A DNA stretch of 64,000 bases, taken from assembly GCF_001673315.1 (NCBI RefSeq), contig NZ_LZLQ01000154.1, positions 1 through 64,000 of the forward strand, read 5' to 3'. The notes beneath the pieces are model-generated. The model worked only from the letters and a program-made list of their open reading frames with translations. It was not told the DNA's origin and did not search any database. Position 1 is the stretch's first letter. Each line of letters opens with the position of its first letter. Both the position numbers and the translations under genes were made by a program. Of this stretch, positions 1 to 8,315 are shown in pieces. Source of the DNA: Mycobacterium asiaticum. GTDB taxonomy: Bacteria; Actinomycetota; Actinomycetes; Mycobacteriales; Mycobacteriaceae.

Positions 1-257
1 AGCCCAATTTGACGCCCCGCCCGTAGCCCCGGACCACGACTCCCTCCACGCGGTGCGGGCGGCCCAGGGCTTCGCTGTCGAGTCGATGTCGCTGCTGTCC
101 GAGCACCACAGCAACGAGACCGTGACGTTTTCCTCCACCTATATCCGGTCCTGCGTGGATGCCGGCGACATGGGTGCGGCCAGCGAAGCCCTGGGCCGCC
201 CGCACCGCGTGGAGGGAGTCGTGGTCCGGGGCTACGGGCGGGGCGTCAAACTGGGCT
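1..257. repeat. Inverted repeat at the window edge (arms 1-77 and 181-257)
   Basis: Positions 1-77 are the reverse complement of 181-257, with one mismatch in 77 (position 7 against 251) and a 103-base spacer. The right arm lies inside ribF, in the stretch coding for the GRPHRVEGVVVRG region, so the left arm is an antisense copy of ribF itself. Such a foldback at the very end of a sequence is typical of a contig-end or chimeric-read artefact. A real inverted duplication cannot be excluded from sequence alone. Confidence 0.9.
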
Positions 258-601
258 ATCCCACCGCGAATATCGCGCCGCCGATGTATTCGGCCATTCC
301 GGCCGACGGCGTGTATGCCGCCTGGTTCACCGTGCTGGGGCAAGGACCGGCCACCGGAGGCGTCGTCCCCGGTCAGCGGTACCAGGCCGCCGTGTCGGTC
401 GGCACCAATCCCACGTTTTCCGGTCGTACCCGCACTGTCGAGGCGTTCGTCCTCGACACCAGCGCCGACCTGTACGGCCAACATGTGGCGGTGGACTTCG
501 TCGCGCGCATCCGCGGCCAGCTGAAGTTCGACTCGGTGCCCGACCTCGTCGCAGAGATCGGTAACGACACCGAGCGGACCCGAGCCCTGCTGTCGGGTTA
601 G
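71..601 (+). CDS. ribF: Bifunctional riboflavin kinase/FAD synthetase RibF, C-terminal part
   Basis: This is the C-terminal part of RibF, which phosphorylates riboflavin to FMN and adenylylates FMN to FAD in the cytoplasm. What remains is the end of the adenylyltransferase domain (FSSTYIR, which is family-typical) and the whole riboflavin kinase barrel, with the GYGRGVKLGYPTAN stretch that matches the kinase flavin/ATP-binding signature and a later VGTNPTF motif. The reading frame stays open to base 1, but residues encoded before about position 71 come from the inverted copy of the gene and not from RibF. The authentic 5' half (roughly 150 residues) is therefore absent from the window. rpsO follows after 111 bases, as in other mycobacteria. 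Confidence 0.9.
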   Translation, partial: FAVESMSLLSEHHSNETVTFSSTYIRSCVDAGDMGAASEALGRPHRVEGVVVRGYGRGVKLGYPTANIAPPMYSAIPADGVYAAWFTVLGQGPATGGVVPGQRYQAAVSVGTNPTFSGRTRTVEAFVLDTSADLYGQHVAVDFVARIRGQLKFDSVPDLVAEIGNDTERTRALLSG

Positions 602-712
602 TCCCGCCGCGCTGCGCGCTGCTAGACTGCCCGACGACATCGGCGCGCGCTGCGGTTCGCGGTGGCCGTGCCGGGAAATCCCTGATCGCGGACCTATTGA
701 TGGAGTTATTTC

Positions 713-982
713 GTGGCGCTTACTGCCGAGCAGAAAAAAGAAATCCTGAATTCCTACGGTCTGCACGAGACCGACACCGGGTCGCCGGAGGCGCAGATCG
801 CGCTGCTGACCAAGCGCATCGCCGACCTCACCGAGCACCTCAAGGTGCACAAGCATGACCACCACTCGCGCCGCGGCTTGTTGCTGCTGGTGGGGCGGCG
901 CAAGCGACTGGTCAAGTACCTCACGCAGGTGGACGTGGAGCGTTACCGTTCGCTGATCGAGCGCCTGGGTCTGCGCCGCTGA
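713..982 (+). CDS. rpsO: 30S ribosomal protein S15
   Basis: Ribosomal protein S15 binds 16S rRNA in the central domain of the small subunit and helps form an intersubunit bridge. The 89-residue length and the conserved core (TGSPEAQIALLTKRI, then HKHDHHSRRGLLLLVGRR) are those of the family. Translation starts at GTG, with GGAG about seven bases upstream. It lies between ribF and the lipoprotein gene lppU, the usual mycobacterial order. PNPase lies further downstream; in many bacteria rpsO and pnp are neighbours and co-regulated, here separated by lppU and a repeat-bearing spacer. Confidence 0.97.
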   Translation: MALTAEQKKEILNSYGLHETDTGSPEAQIALLTKRIADLTEHLKVHKHDHHSRRGLLLLVGRRKRLVKYLTQVDVERYRSLIERLGLRR

Positions 983-993
983 GCTTTGGCGCG

Positions 994-1518
994 ATGCGCG
1001 CCGCGATCAGTGGGGCTCTGCTAGCCAGCGTGGTCGGCGCATTGACGGGGTGTTCGGCCGGCGGTGAAGTACCCGACCTGACCGACTTCAAAGTGGGGGA
1101 TTGTCTCGACCTCGGCGGCACCCCGAAGCGCCCGGAGGCCGGCAAGGCGGCATGCGGTGGCCCGGAGTCGAACTACAAGATCGTCGCTCTGGTCAACGAT
1201 CGTGACCAATGCCCGACCGACGTCGATTCCTCCTACACGACGCACAACACGATCAGCGGCGCCCACACCACACTCTGTCTGGACATCGACTGGGTGATCG
1301 GCGGTTGCATGAGCGTCGATCCGCAGCACCGAGTCGACCCGTTCCGCGTCGACTGCGCCGACCGCTCGGCGCCGCATCGGCAGCGCGCCACGCAGATTCT
1401 CAAAGACCTCGACCCGCCCGCGGGTGTCGATCAATGCGCCAGCGGGCTGGGCTACACCTACGCCGCGCGGCGGTTCGCCGTTTGCGTCGAAGACGTCAGC
1501 AGCGGACCTCGTACCTAG
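994..1518 (+). CDS. lppU: LppU-like lipoprotein
   Basis: This 174-residue protein starts with a short hydrophobic signal peptide and a lipobox L-T-G-C ending at Cys20, so it should be diacylated and anchored on the outer face of the cytoplasmic membrane. The mature part has several cysteines in pairs that could form disulfides (for example in GDCLD, AACGG, GGCM, VDC and FAVC). Its function is unknown; the name rests on position between rpsO and gpsI, where M. tuberculosis has lppU, and on the lipoprotein character. It starts 11 bases after rpsO, so the two are probably cotranscribed. Its last codons run into a 20-bp tandem repeat array. Confidence 0.82.
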   Translation: MRAAISGALLASVVGALTGCSAGGEVPDLTDFKVGDCLDLGGTPKRPEAGKAACGGPESNYKIVALVNDRDQCPTDVDSSYTTHNTISGAHTTLCLDIDWVIGGCMSVDPQHRVDPFRVDCADRSAPHRQRATQILKDLDPPAGVDQCASGLGYTYAARRFAVCVEDVSSGPRT

Positions 1519-1590
1519 AGGTTCATTCCCGTACCTGGAGGTTCATACCCGCACCTGGAGGTTCATACCCGCACCTGGAGGTTCATCGAG
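1511..1590 (+). repeat. Tandem array of four 20-bp units at the lppU 3' end
   Basis: Four 20-base blocks begin at 1511, 1531, 1551 and 1571. The common core is ACCTGGAGGTTCATACCC; the first unit has two substitutions and the fourth diverges after GTTCAT. The first unit includes the lppU stop codon. The perfect period suggests a VNTR-like locus that could vary in copy number between strains. Confidence 0.9.
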
Positions 1591-1896
1591 GTCGGGGTGG
1601 CCCGTGTAGAGTGAGTACGTTCTGGGCCTTCTCGGCCCGAGCAACTGGTGCAGTCCGCGCAGATCCGCGTGAACCGTTCCAGCGAGTCGCTGAGCATGTC
1701 GCGAGCGAGCAGACCGGTCCGATCGGGCGGTCTTCGGTAGTGGCTGCCGGGCTCCCCGGATCCGGGGCAGGTCGGCCGCTTCGATCGATGGCCGTAGCCG
1801 CATTCAGACTCTGCTTCTTGGTGCTCTCCTAGAGCACACTCGTGTTGCGCAATGACTTGCGAAACAGCTGAATGACAGAGAGGCCGCACTGACGTC
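1591..1896 (+). promoter_or_regulatory. Intergenic leader of gpsI
   Basis: About 300 bases without a convincing gene lie between the repeat array and gpsI. They hold a short hairpin (GGGCC at 1624-1628, GGCCC at 1634-1638) and a perfect 14-bp palindrome around a GGATCC centre (1754-1767). The promoter and 5' UTR of gpsI are expected here. In E. coli pnp is autoregulated through a leader hairpin, but I cannot show the same here. I see no clear -35/-10 pair. Confidence 0.45.
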
Positions 1897-4182
1897 ATGT
1901 CTGCGACTGAAATTGAAGAAGGCATCTTCGAGTCGACCGCCACAATCGACAACGGGAGCTTCGGCACCCGCACCGTTCGTTTCGAGACGGGCCGCCTGGC
2001 CCAGCAGGCCGCCGGCGCCGTCGTTGCTTATCTCGACGAAGAGAACATGCTGCTGTCGGCGACCACCGCCAGCAAGAACCCCAAGGAACATTTCGACTTC
2101 TTCCCGTTGACGGTCGACGTCGAAGAGCGGATGTACGCCGCCGGGCGCATCCCCGGATCGTTCTTCCGGCGCGAGGGTCGACCCTCCACCGACGCGATCC
2201 TGACCTGCCGGCTCATCGACCGTCCGCTACGCCCGTCCTTCGTCGACGGCCTGCGCAACGAGATCCAGGTCGTGGTGACCATCTTGAGCCTGGACCCCAA
2301 CGACCTGTACGACGTCGTGGCGATCAACGCGGCGTCGGCGTCCACCCAGCTCAGCGGATTGCCGTTCTCCGGACCGGTGGGTGGTGTGCGCGTCGCTCTG
2401 ATCGACGGCACCTGGGTCGCGTTCCCCACGGTCGAGCAGCTCGAGCGGGCGGTGTTCGACATGGTCGTGGCCGGCCGGATAGTCGGCGATGGCGGCGAAC
2501 AAGATGTCGCGATCATGATGGTCGAGGCCGAGGCCACCGAGAAGGTGATCGAGCTCGTCGAAGGCGGCGCGCAGGCGCCGACGGAAACCGTCGTGGCCGA
2601 GGGCCTGGAAGCGGCCAAGCCGTTCATTGCCGCGCTGTGCACCGCGCAGAAGGAGCTTGCCGAGGCTGTTTACTCCCGGTCAGCCAAGCCGCCGGTCGAG
2701 TACCCGACCTTCCCCGCCTACGAGGAAGACGTGTATTACGCGGTGTCGTCGGTGGCCACCGACGAGCTGGCCAAGGCCCTGAGCATCGGTGGCAAGGCTG
2801 AGCGCGACGCGCGAACCGATGAGCTCAAGGCGGAGGTCCTCGAGCGTCTCGCCGGGAACTACGAAGGCCGGGAGAAGGAAGTCAGTGCGGCGTTCCGCTC
2901 GCTGACCAAGAAGCTGGTTCGCCAGCGCATCCTGACCGACCACTTCCGCATCGACGGACGTGGGATCACCGATATCCGTGCCCTTTCGGCCGAGGTCGCC
3001 GTGGTGCCGCGGGCGCACGGGAGCGCGCTGTTCGAGCGCGGCGAGACCCAGATCCTGGGTGTCACCACGCTCGACATGGTCAAGATGGCTCAACAAATCG
3101 ACTCGCTGGGCCCGGAGACATCCAAGCGGTACATGCACCACTACAACTTCCCGCCGTTCTCGACCGGCGAGACCGGCCGCGTGGGTTCGCCCAAGCGGCG
3201 CGAGATCGGGCACGGTGCGCTGGCCGAGCGGGCCCTGATACCGGTGCTGCCCAGCATCGAGGAGTTCCCCTACGCCATCCGTCAGGTGTCCGAGGCGCTG
3301 AGTTCCAACGGTTCGACATCGATGGGTTCGGTGTGCGCGTCCACCCTCGCGCTGCTCAACGCCGGTGTGCCGCTCAAGGCGCCGGTGGCAGGCATTGCGA
3401 TGGGTCTGGTGTCCGACGATGTCGAGACCGACGGCAAGAGCGAGCGTCGCTTTGTCACGCTGACTGACATCCTGGGCGCCGAAGACGCGTTCGGTGACAT
3501 GGACTTCAAGTGCGCGGGCACCAAGGACTTCGTCACCGCGCTGCAGCTGGACACCAAGCTGGACGGCATCCCGTCACAGGTGCTCGCGGGTGCGCTGGCC
3601 CAGGCCAAGGATGCCCGCCTGACCATCCTCGAGGTGATGGCCGAGGCTATCGACGCCCCGGACGACATGAGCCCCTACGCGCCACGCGTCACCACCATCA
3701 AGGTGCCGGTGGACAAGATCGGCGAGGTCATCGGTCCCAAGGGCAAGATGATCAACTCGATCACCGAGGAGACCGGCGCGCAGATCTCCATCGAGGACGA
3801 CGGCACCGTGTTCGTCGGCGCCACCGACGGGCCGTCCGCGCAGGCCGCGATCGACCGGATCAACGCGATCGCCAACCCGCAGTTGCCGACGGTAGGCGAG
3901 CGGTTCCTCGGAACCGTCGTCAAGACAACCGATTTCGGTGCGTTCGTATCGTTGCTGCCCGGCCGTGACGGTCTGGTCCACATTTCGAAGCTGGGCAAGG
4001 GCAAGCGCATCGCGAAGGTCGAGGACGTGGTCAACGTCGGCGACAAGTTGCGGGTGGAGATCGCCGACATCGACAAGCGCGGCAAGATCTCCCTGGTCCT
4101 GGTGGAAGAGGACGGCGGCGGTGCCGCCCCCGCCGAGGCCGGAGCAGCGCCAGCAGCCGATGCCGCGTCCGTCAGCAGCTGA
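1897..4182 (+). CDS. gpsI: Polyribonucleotide nucleotidyltransferase (PNPase)
   Basis: PNPase degrades RNA 3' to 5' by phosphorolysis and can run in reverse to add tails; it also takes part in ppGpp-related chemistry in actinobacteria. The 761 residues show two RNase PH-like cores (FETGRLAQQAAGAVV near the start, and GETQILGVTTLD in the second core), the KH domain (VPVDKIGEVIGPKGKMI) and the S1 domain (GTVVKTTDFGAFVSL), followed by a Gly/Ala-rich tail. The ATG follows an AGAGAGG purine run by about 13 bases, a rather long spacing. The 3' end overlaps the protease gene by 23 bases in another frame, so translation is likely coupled. Length is usual for actinobacteria. Confidence 0.97.
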   Translation: MSATEIEEGIFESTATIDNGSFGTRTVRFETGRLAQQAAGAVVAYLDEENMLLSATTASKNPKEHFDFFPLTVDVEERMYAAGRIPGSFFRREGRPSTDAILTCRLIDRPLRPSFVDGLRNEIQVVVTILSLDPNDLYDVVAINAASASTQLSGLPFSGPVGGVRVALIDGTWVAFPTVEQLERAVFDMVVAGRIVGDGGEQDVAIMMVEAEATEKVIELVEGGAQAPTETVVAEGLEAAKPFIAALCTAQKELAEAVYSRSAKPPVEYPTFPAYEEDVYYAVSSVATDELAKALSIGGKAERDARTDELKAEVLERLAGNYEGREKEVSAAFRSLTKKLVRQRILTDHFRIDGRGITDIRALSAEVAVVPRAHGSALFERGETQILGVTTLDMVKMAQQIDSLGPETSKRYMHHYNFPPFSTGETGRVGSPKRREIGHGALAERALIPVLPSIEEFPYAIRQVSEALSSNGSTSMGSVCASTLALLNAGVPLKAPVAGIAMGLVSDDVETDGKSERRFVTLTDILGAEDAFGDMDFKCAGTKDFVTALQLDTKLDGIPSQVLAGALAQAKDARLTILEVMAEAIDAPDDMSPYAPRVTTIKVPVDKIGEVIGPKGKMINSITEETGAQISIEDDGTVFVGATDGPSAQAAIDRINAIANPQLPTVGERFLGTVVKTTDFGAFVSLLPGRDGLVHISKLGKGKRIAKVEDVVNVGDKLRVEIADIDKRGKISLVLVEEDGGGAAPAEAGAAPAADAASVSS

Positions 4183-5491
4183 CTCGAGGGGCGCCCGGCA
4201 GCGAGCCAACGGAGGAGTGCGCCGCACCACGTTGCCGGGCGGTCTGCGGGTCGTAACTGAATACCTGCCTGCGGTGCGTTCCGCGTCGGTCGGCGTCTGG
4301 GTCGGTGTGGGCTCTCGCGACGAAGGTGCCACGGTGGCCGGGGCCGCGCACTTCCTCGAGCACCTGCTGTTCAAGTCGACCCCGACCCGCACAGCGGTGG
4401 ACATCGCGCAGGCAGTGGACGCGGTGGGCGGTGAACTCAACGCTTTCACCGCCAAGGAACACACCTGCTACTACGCGCATGTTTTGGACAGCGACCTAGC
4501 GCTGGCCGTGGACCTGGTTGCCGACGTCGTACTCAACGGGCGCTGCGCGGCCGGTGACGTCGAACTGGAACGTGACGTCGTCCTCGAGGAGATCGCGATG
4601 CGCGACGACGACCCCGAGGACGCGCTCGCGGACATGTTCATGACCGCGTTGTTCGGCGACCACCCGGTCGGGCGCCCGATCATCGGCAGCACGCAATCGG
4701 TGTCGACCATGACACGCGCTCAGCTGCACTCGTTCCACCTGCGGCGCTACACCCCGGAGCGGATGGTGGTGGCCGTGGCCGGCAATGTCGATCACGACGA
4801 AGTCGTCGCGCTGGTGCGGACACACTTCACGGCCCGGCTGGTCCGCGGTCGCCACCCGGTTGCGCCCCGCAAAGGGACGGCCCGGGTCGCCGGCAACCCG
4901 AGTCTGGTCCTGGGCAAGCGGGACGCCGAACAGACCCACGTTTCGCTGGGGGTTCGCACCCCGGGGCGCGGGTGGGAGCATCGCTGGGCGCTCTCGGTGC
5001 TGCACACGGCGCTGGGCGGCGGCCTGTCCTCCCGGCTGTTTCAGGAGGTTCGCGAGGCGCGCGGCCTGGCGTACTCGATCTACTCGGCGCTGGACATCTT
5101 CGCCGACAGCGGTGCGTTGTCGGTGTATGCGGCCTGCCTTCCCGACCGGTTCCCGGAGGTGATGCGGGTGACCGCCGAGGTGTTGGAAGCGGTTGCCCGC
5201 GACGGCATCACCGAGGACGAATGCCGGATCGCGAAGGGTTCGCTGCGCGGTGGGCTGGTGCTGGGCCTGGAGGATTCCGGGTCGCGGATGAGCCGCATCG
5301 GCCGCAGCGAACTGAACTACGGTGCTCACCGCAGCATCGAGCACACCCTGCGACAGATCGAACAGGTCACGCTCGACGAGGTCAACACGGTGGCCCGGCG
5401 CTTGCTGGGTAAGCGTTTCGGCGCCGCGGTCCTGGGTCCGTACAGCGCGAAACGGTCGCTCCCGCAACAACTTCGAGCGATGGTAAGTTAG
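4160..5491 (+). CDS. pepR: M16-family zinc metalloprotease PepR
   Basis: This is a 443-residue insulinase/processing-peptidase-type protease (M16). The inverted zinc motif is H64-F-L-E67-H68, and the downstream metal ligand Glu is expected in the EEIAMRDDDPEDALADM helix. The C-terminal M16 half contains the R/Y signature around SSRLFQEVREARGLAYS. The reading frame continues upstream of 4160, but the ATG at 4160 gives an N-terminus (MPRP) like that of the M. tuberculosis orthologue and overlaps the end of gpsI by 23 bases. The gpsI-pepR pair is conserved in mycobacteria. Substrates are unknown. Confidence 0.93.
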   Translation: MPRPSAADSRGARQRANGGVRRTTLPGGLRVVTEYLPAVRSASVGVWVGVGSRDEGATVAGAAHFLEHLLFKSTPTRTAVDIAQAVDAVGGELNAFTAKEHTCYYAHVLDSDLALAVDLVADVVLNGRCAAGDVELERDVVLEEIAMRDDDPEDALADMFMTALFGDHPVGRPIIGSTQSVSTMTRAQLHSFHLRRYTPERMVVAVAGNVDHDEVVALVRTHFTARLVRGRHPVAPRKGTARVAGNPSLVLGKRDAEQTHVSLGVRTPGRGWEHRWALSVLHTALGGGLSSRLFQEVREARGLAYSIYSALDIFADSGALSVYAACLPDRFPEVMRVTAEVLEAVARDGITEDECRIAKGSLRGGLVLGLEDSGSRMSRIGRSELNYGAHRSIEHTLRQIEQVTLDEVNTVARRLLGKRFGAAVLGPYSAKRSLPQQLRAMVS

Positions 5492-5495
5492 CCCG

Positions 5496-6524
5496 ATGGT
5501 ATTGGGTTTTTGGGACATCGCCGCGCCCATTGTGGGAGCTCCGATGGCCGGGGGCCCGGGTACTCCCGCACTGGCTGCGGCGGTGTCGAATGCGGGCGGA
5601 CTTGGCTTTGTCGCCGGTGGCTACCTGAGCGCAGACCAGTTCGCCGAAGACATCGCCGCCGCGCGGGCCGCCACCACCGGTCCCATCGGGGCGAATCTGT
5701 TTGTGCCCCAGCCCAGCGTCGCGGACTGGGTGCAGCTGGAGTATTACGCCGAGGACCTCGAAGAGGTCGCCGACCACTACCACGTCGAGGTGGGTCATCC
5801 CGTTCACGGTGACGACGACGAATGGCATCGCAAGCTCGAGGTGGTGGCCGACGTGCGTCCGGAAGTGGTGTCCTTCACTTTCGGGTCCCCGCCGCCGGAC
5901 GCCATTCGCCGGTTGAGCGCGCTCGGATTGCTCGTGTCGGTCACCGTGACATCGGCCTACGAGGCGGGCGTGGCGGTCGCGGCCGGTGCGGACAACCTGG
6001 TGGTCCAGGGCCCCGCCGCCGGTGGTCACCGCGGCACGTTCGCCCCCGACATGGAGCCGGGTACCGAGTCACTGCATCAACTCCTCGATCGTATCGGGAG
6101 TGCGTATGACGTGCCGCTGATCGCCGCCGGCGGGCTCGGCACCGTCGAATCCATTGCCGCGGTGTTGCGCCGCGGCGCGGTGGCCGCGCAGGTTGGCACC
6201 GCGTTGCTGCTGGCCGACGAAGCCGGTACCCACCCGGCCTACCGTGTCGCCCTGAAAAACCCGGCTTTCGACTCGACCGTCGTCACCCGCGCATTCTCCG
6301 GCCGCTACGCGCGCGGTCTGGCGAACAACTTCACCCGACTGCTGGATCACGTTGCGCCACTGGGCTATCCGGAGGTCAATCAGATGACGAAGCCGATCCG
6401 GGCGGCGGCGATCCGGGAGGAGGATCCGCACGGCACGAATCTGTGGGCGGGCGAGGCCTACCGTGAGGCGACCACCGGACCAGCGGGTGACATCGTCACC
6501 GCCCTGGCCCCGTACGTGCGGTAA
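5496..6524 (+). CDS. Nitronate monooxygenase family flavoprotein
   Basis: This 342-residue protein belongs to the 2-nitropropane dioxygenase/nitronate monooxygenase family of FMN-dependent TIM barrels. The N-terminal GAPMAGG and GGLGFVAGG motifs, the central VQGPAAGGHRG and the phosphate-binding LIAAGGLG(T) are typical for FMN binding. Members oxidise alkyl nitronates such as propionate-3-nitronate; the true substrate here is unknown. It begins four bases after pepR and is in the same transcription unit. It is the positional counterpart of Rv2781c. The converging ald gene ends four bases past its stop. Confidence 0.88.
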   Translation: MVLGFWDIAAPIVGAPMAGGPGTPALAAAVSNAGGLGFVAGGYLSADQFAEDIAAARAATTGPIGANLFVPQPSVADWVQLEYYAEDLEEVADHYHVEVGHPVHGDDDEWHRKLEVVADVRPEVVSFTFGSPPPDAIRRLSALGLLVSVTVTSAYEAGVAVAAGADNLVVQGPAAGGHRGTFAPDMEPGTESLHQLLDRIGSAYDVPLIAAGGLGTVESIAAVLRRGAVAAQVGTALLLADEAGTHPAYRVALKNPAFDSTVVTRAFSGRYARGLANNFTRLLDHVAPLGYPEVNQMTKPIRAAAIREEDPHGTNLWAGEAYREATTGPAGDIVTALAPYVR

Positions 6525-6528
6525 GCCT

Positions 6529-7647
6529 TCACGCCGCCAGCACGCTGGCCGGTTCGGTGAACGGCAATTCGAGGTCGGCGGCCACTTGCCGGGACACCAG
6601 CGCTCCGTCGTGCGTCGAAAGACCTTTGGCCAGAGCGGGATCCGATCGGCAGGCCGCCCGCCAGCCCTGGTCGGCCAGTTTGAGCACATACGGGATGGTC
6701 GCGTTGGTCAACGCATAGGTCGACGTCTTGGGCACCGCGCTGGGCATGTTGGCCACGCAGTAGAACAGCGTTTCGTGGACCGGGAAGGTCGGGTCGTCGT
6801 GGGTGGTCGGCCGGGAGTCCTCGAAACACCCGCCCTGGTCGATGGAGACGTCGACCAGCACCGCTCCGGGCTTCATCTGCGCAACAAGGGAATTCGGGAT
6901 CAAACTGGGCGCCTTGGCGCCGGGCACCAGTACCGCGCCGATTACCAGTTCGGCACGTTTGACCGCGCCCTCGAGTTCGTAAGTCGACGAGTAACGAGTG
7001 CTGATCCGGCCGGCGAACTCCGCGTCGAGTAAGCGCAGTTTGTTGATGTTGAGATCGAGAAGCATCACCGACGCGCCCATGCCGCTGGCGATCCGCGCCG
7101 CGTTGTAACCCGCTGTGCCGCCGCCGATCACCACGACGTCGGCGGGTTTGACGCCGGGCACCCCGCCCATCAGCACGCCGCGTCCGCCCTGCGTGCGCAT
7201 CAGGTGATACGCGCCGACCTGGGCGGCGAGCCGGCCCGCGACCTCGCTCATCGGGGCCAGCAGAGGCAATGCCCCGTCCGCGGTTTGCACGGTCTCGTAG
7301 GCGATTGACGTTGTGCCGGCGGCCAACAGCGCATCTGTGCAGGACCGAGAGGCCGCTAGGTGTAGATAGGTGAAGAGCGTCTGACCGGCCCGCAGCTGGC
7401 CGTATTCCGCGGGAATCGGCTCCTTGACCTTGAGCACCAGGTCGGCTCCGTCCCACACCTGGCCGGCGGTGGTGAGCAGTTGGGCGCCGGCCGCTTTGAA
7501 TTCGGAATCCGCGATCGACGATCCTTCGCCTGCCCCGGCCTGAATCAGCACGTCGTGCCCGCTGCGGGTCAGCGCGGCCACGCCTGCGGGGGTGATGGCA
7601 ACCCGGAACTCGTTGTTCTTGGCCTCGGTCGGGATTCCGACTCGCAT
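6529..7647 (-). CDS. ald: L-alanine dehydrogenase
   Basis: Alanine dehydrogenase converts L-alanine to pyruvate and ammonia with NAD+, and in mycobacteria also aminates glyoxylate; it forms a hexamer. The protein has 372 residues. Visible are the N-terminal MRVGIPTEAKNNEFRVA signature, the substrate Lys in KVKEP, the catalytic His in TYLHLA and the Rossmann loop GGGTAGYNAA. The ATG has an AGGAGG ribosome binding site. In M. tuberculosis and M. smegmatis ald is divergent from the Lrp/AsnC regulator gene aldR; here no aldR is present between ald and the next gene. Confidence 0.96.
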   Translation of the reverse strand: MRVGIPTEAKNNEFRVAITPAGVAALTRSGHDVLIQAGAGEGSSIADSEFKAAGAQLLTTAGQVWDGADLVLKVKEPIPAEYGQLRAGQTLFTYLHLAASRSCTDALLAAGTTSIAYETVQTADGALPLLAPMSEVAGRLAAQVGAYHLMRTQGGRGVLMGGVPGVKPADVVVIGGGTAGYNAARIASGMGASVMLLDLNINKLRLLDAEFAGRISTRYSSTYELEGAVKRAELVIGAVLVPGAKAPSLIPNSLVAQMKPGAVLVDVSIDQGGCFEDSRPTTHDDPTFPVHETLFYCVANMPSAVPKTSTYALTNATIPYVLKLADQGWRAACRSDPALAKGLSTHDGALVSRQVAADLELPFTEPASVLAA

Positions 7648-7776
7648 GATGGCCTCCTACCGAACATCGGTTGGGTTGTCCCTTCAATTGTGAAGAAGAT
7701 TCGGCGACTGCGCGACTTGTCAACGGTCCGGGGGGCGATAGTTCTGGTGGCTCGGATCGGCCAATATGATCGGCCA
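7648..7776 (-). promoter_or_regulatory. Divergent promoter region of ald
   Basis: On the minus strand there is an exact TTGACA (7718-7723), a fair -35 candidate for ald, and a perfect palindrome CTTCA-N4-TGAAG (7682-7695) between it and the start codon that could be an operator. A direct repeat GATCGGCCAAT near 7756 and 7769 precedes the next gene. No regulator gene is adjacent. These are motif readings only. Confidence 0.4.
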
Positions 7777-8238
7777 ATGAGTGAACCCTCCGTCTCCGCG
7801 ACCGTGCAGATATCCGCCGCTCCGGAGGTGATTTATGGCTTGATCACCGACCTGCCCACCCTGGCCGCCCTGGCCGAGGAAGCGACCTCGATGGAGTTGC
7901 GCGAGGGCGATGCGGTCGCCGAAGGCGCGGTCTTTGTCGGGCACAACGAGAACAGCGGCAAGCGCTGGACGACCAAATGCACGGTGACCGATGCCGAGCC
8001 GGGCAGGACGTTCGCATTCGAAGTCCGGCACACCGTGCTGCCCATCGCCCGGTGGCAATACGACATCGAGGAGCACGCCGACGGCTGCCGAGTCACCGAG
8101 AGCACCTGGGACCGACGCCCCGGCTGGTTCCGCAAGATCGCGGGCAAGGCCACCGGCGTCCAGGATCGGAACGCGCATAACCGCAAGAACATCAACCTGA
8201 CGCTGCAGCGCCTCAAGGAGCGGGCCGAGAAAACGTAG
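7777..8238 (+). CDS. SRPBCC-family polyketide cyclase/lipid-binding-like protein
   Basis: A 153-residue protein of the START/Bet v1-like SRPBCC fold. The N-terminus SATVQISAAPEVIYGLITDL is the first strand and helix characteristic of this family, and the C-terminal half (RVTESTWDRRPGWFRKIAG) forms the long helix region. Such proteins bind hydrophobic ligands in a deep pocket; many mycobacterial members have no known ligand. The reading frame is open far upstream, but the ATG at 7777 is the only sensible start for this fold. It is in the position of Rv2778c. No enzymatic residues are evident. Confidence 0.8.
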   Translation: MSEPSVSATVQISAAPEVIYGLITDLPTLAALAEEATSMELREGDAVAEGAVFVGHNENSGKRWTTKCTVTDAEPGRTFAFEVRHTVLPIARWQYDIEEHADGCRVTESTWDRRPGWFRKIAGKATGVQDRNAHNRKNINLTLQRLKERAEKT

Positions 8239-8315
8239 TACCGCGGGTATCGCATACCTGTCGGCTTCAGTACAATCGCTCGTATTAGAGGCCTGCATGG
8301 GAGGGAGGCGGCCTG

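Noticed and set aside
1624..1638. Short GGGCC/GGCCC hairpin as terminator of lppU
   Set aside because: A 5-bp stem without a U-tract is too weak; mentioned only in the spacer entry.
2028..2642. A 204-residue frame on the minus strand inside gpsI
   Set aside because: Antisense shadow of the RNase PH-like core of PNPase.
3938..4159. Upstream extension of the PepR frame
   Set aside because: It lies in another frame of gpsI and is Arg/Ser/Trp-rich nonsense; the protein homology begins after 4160.
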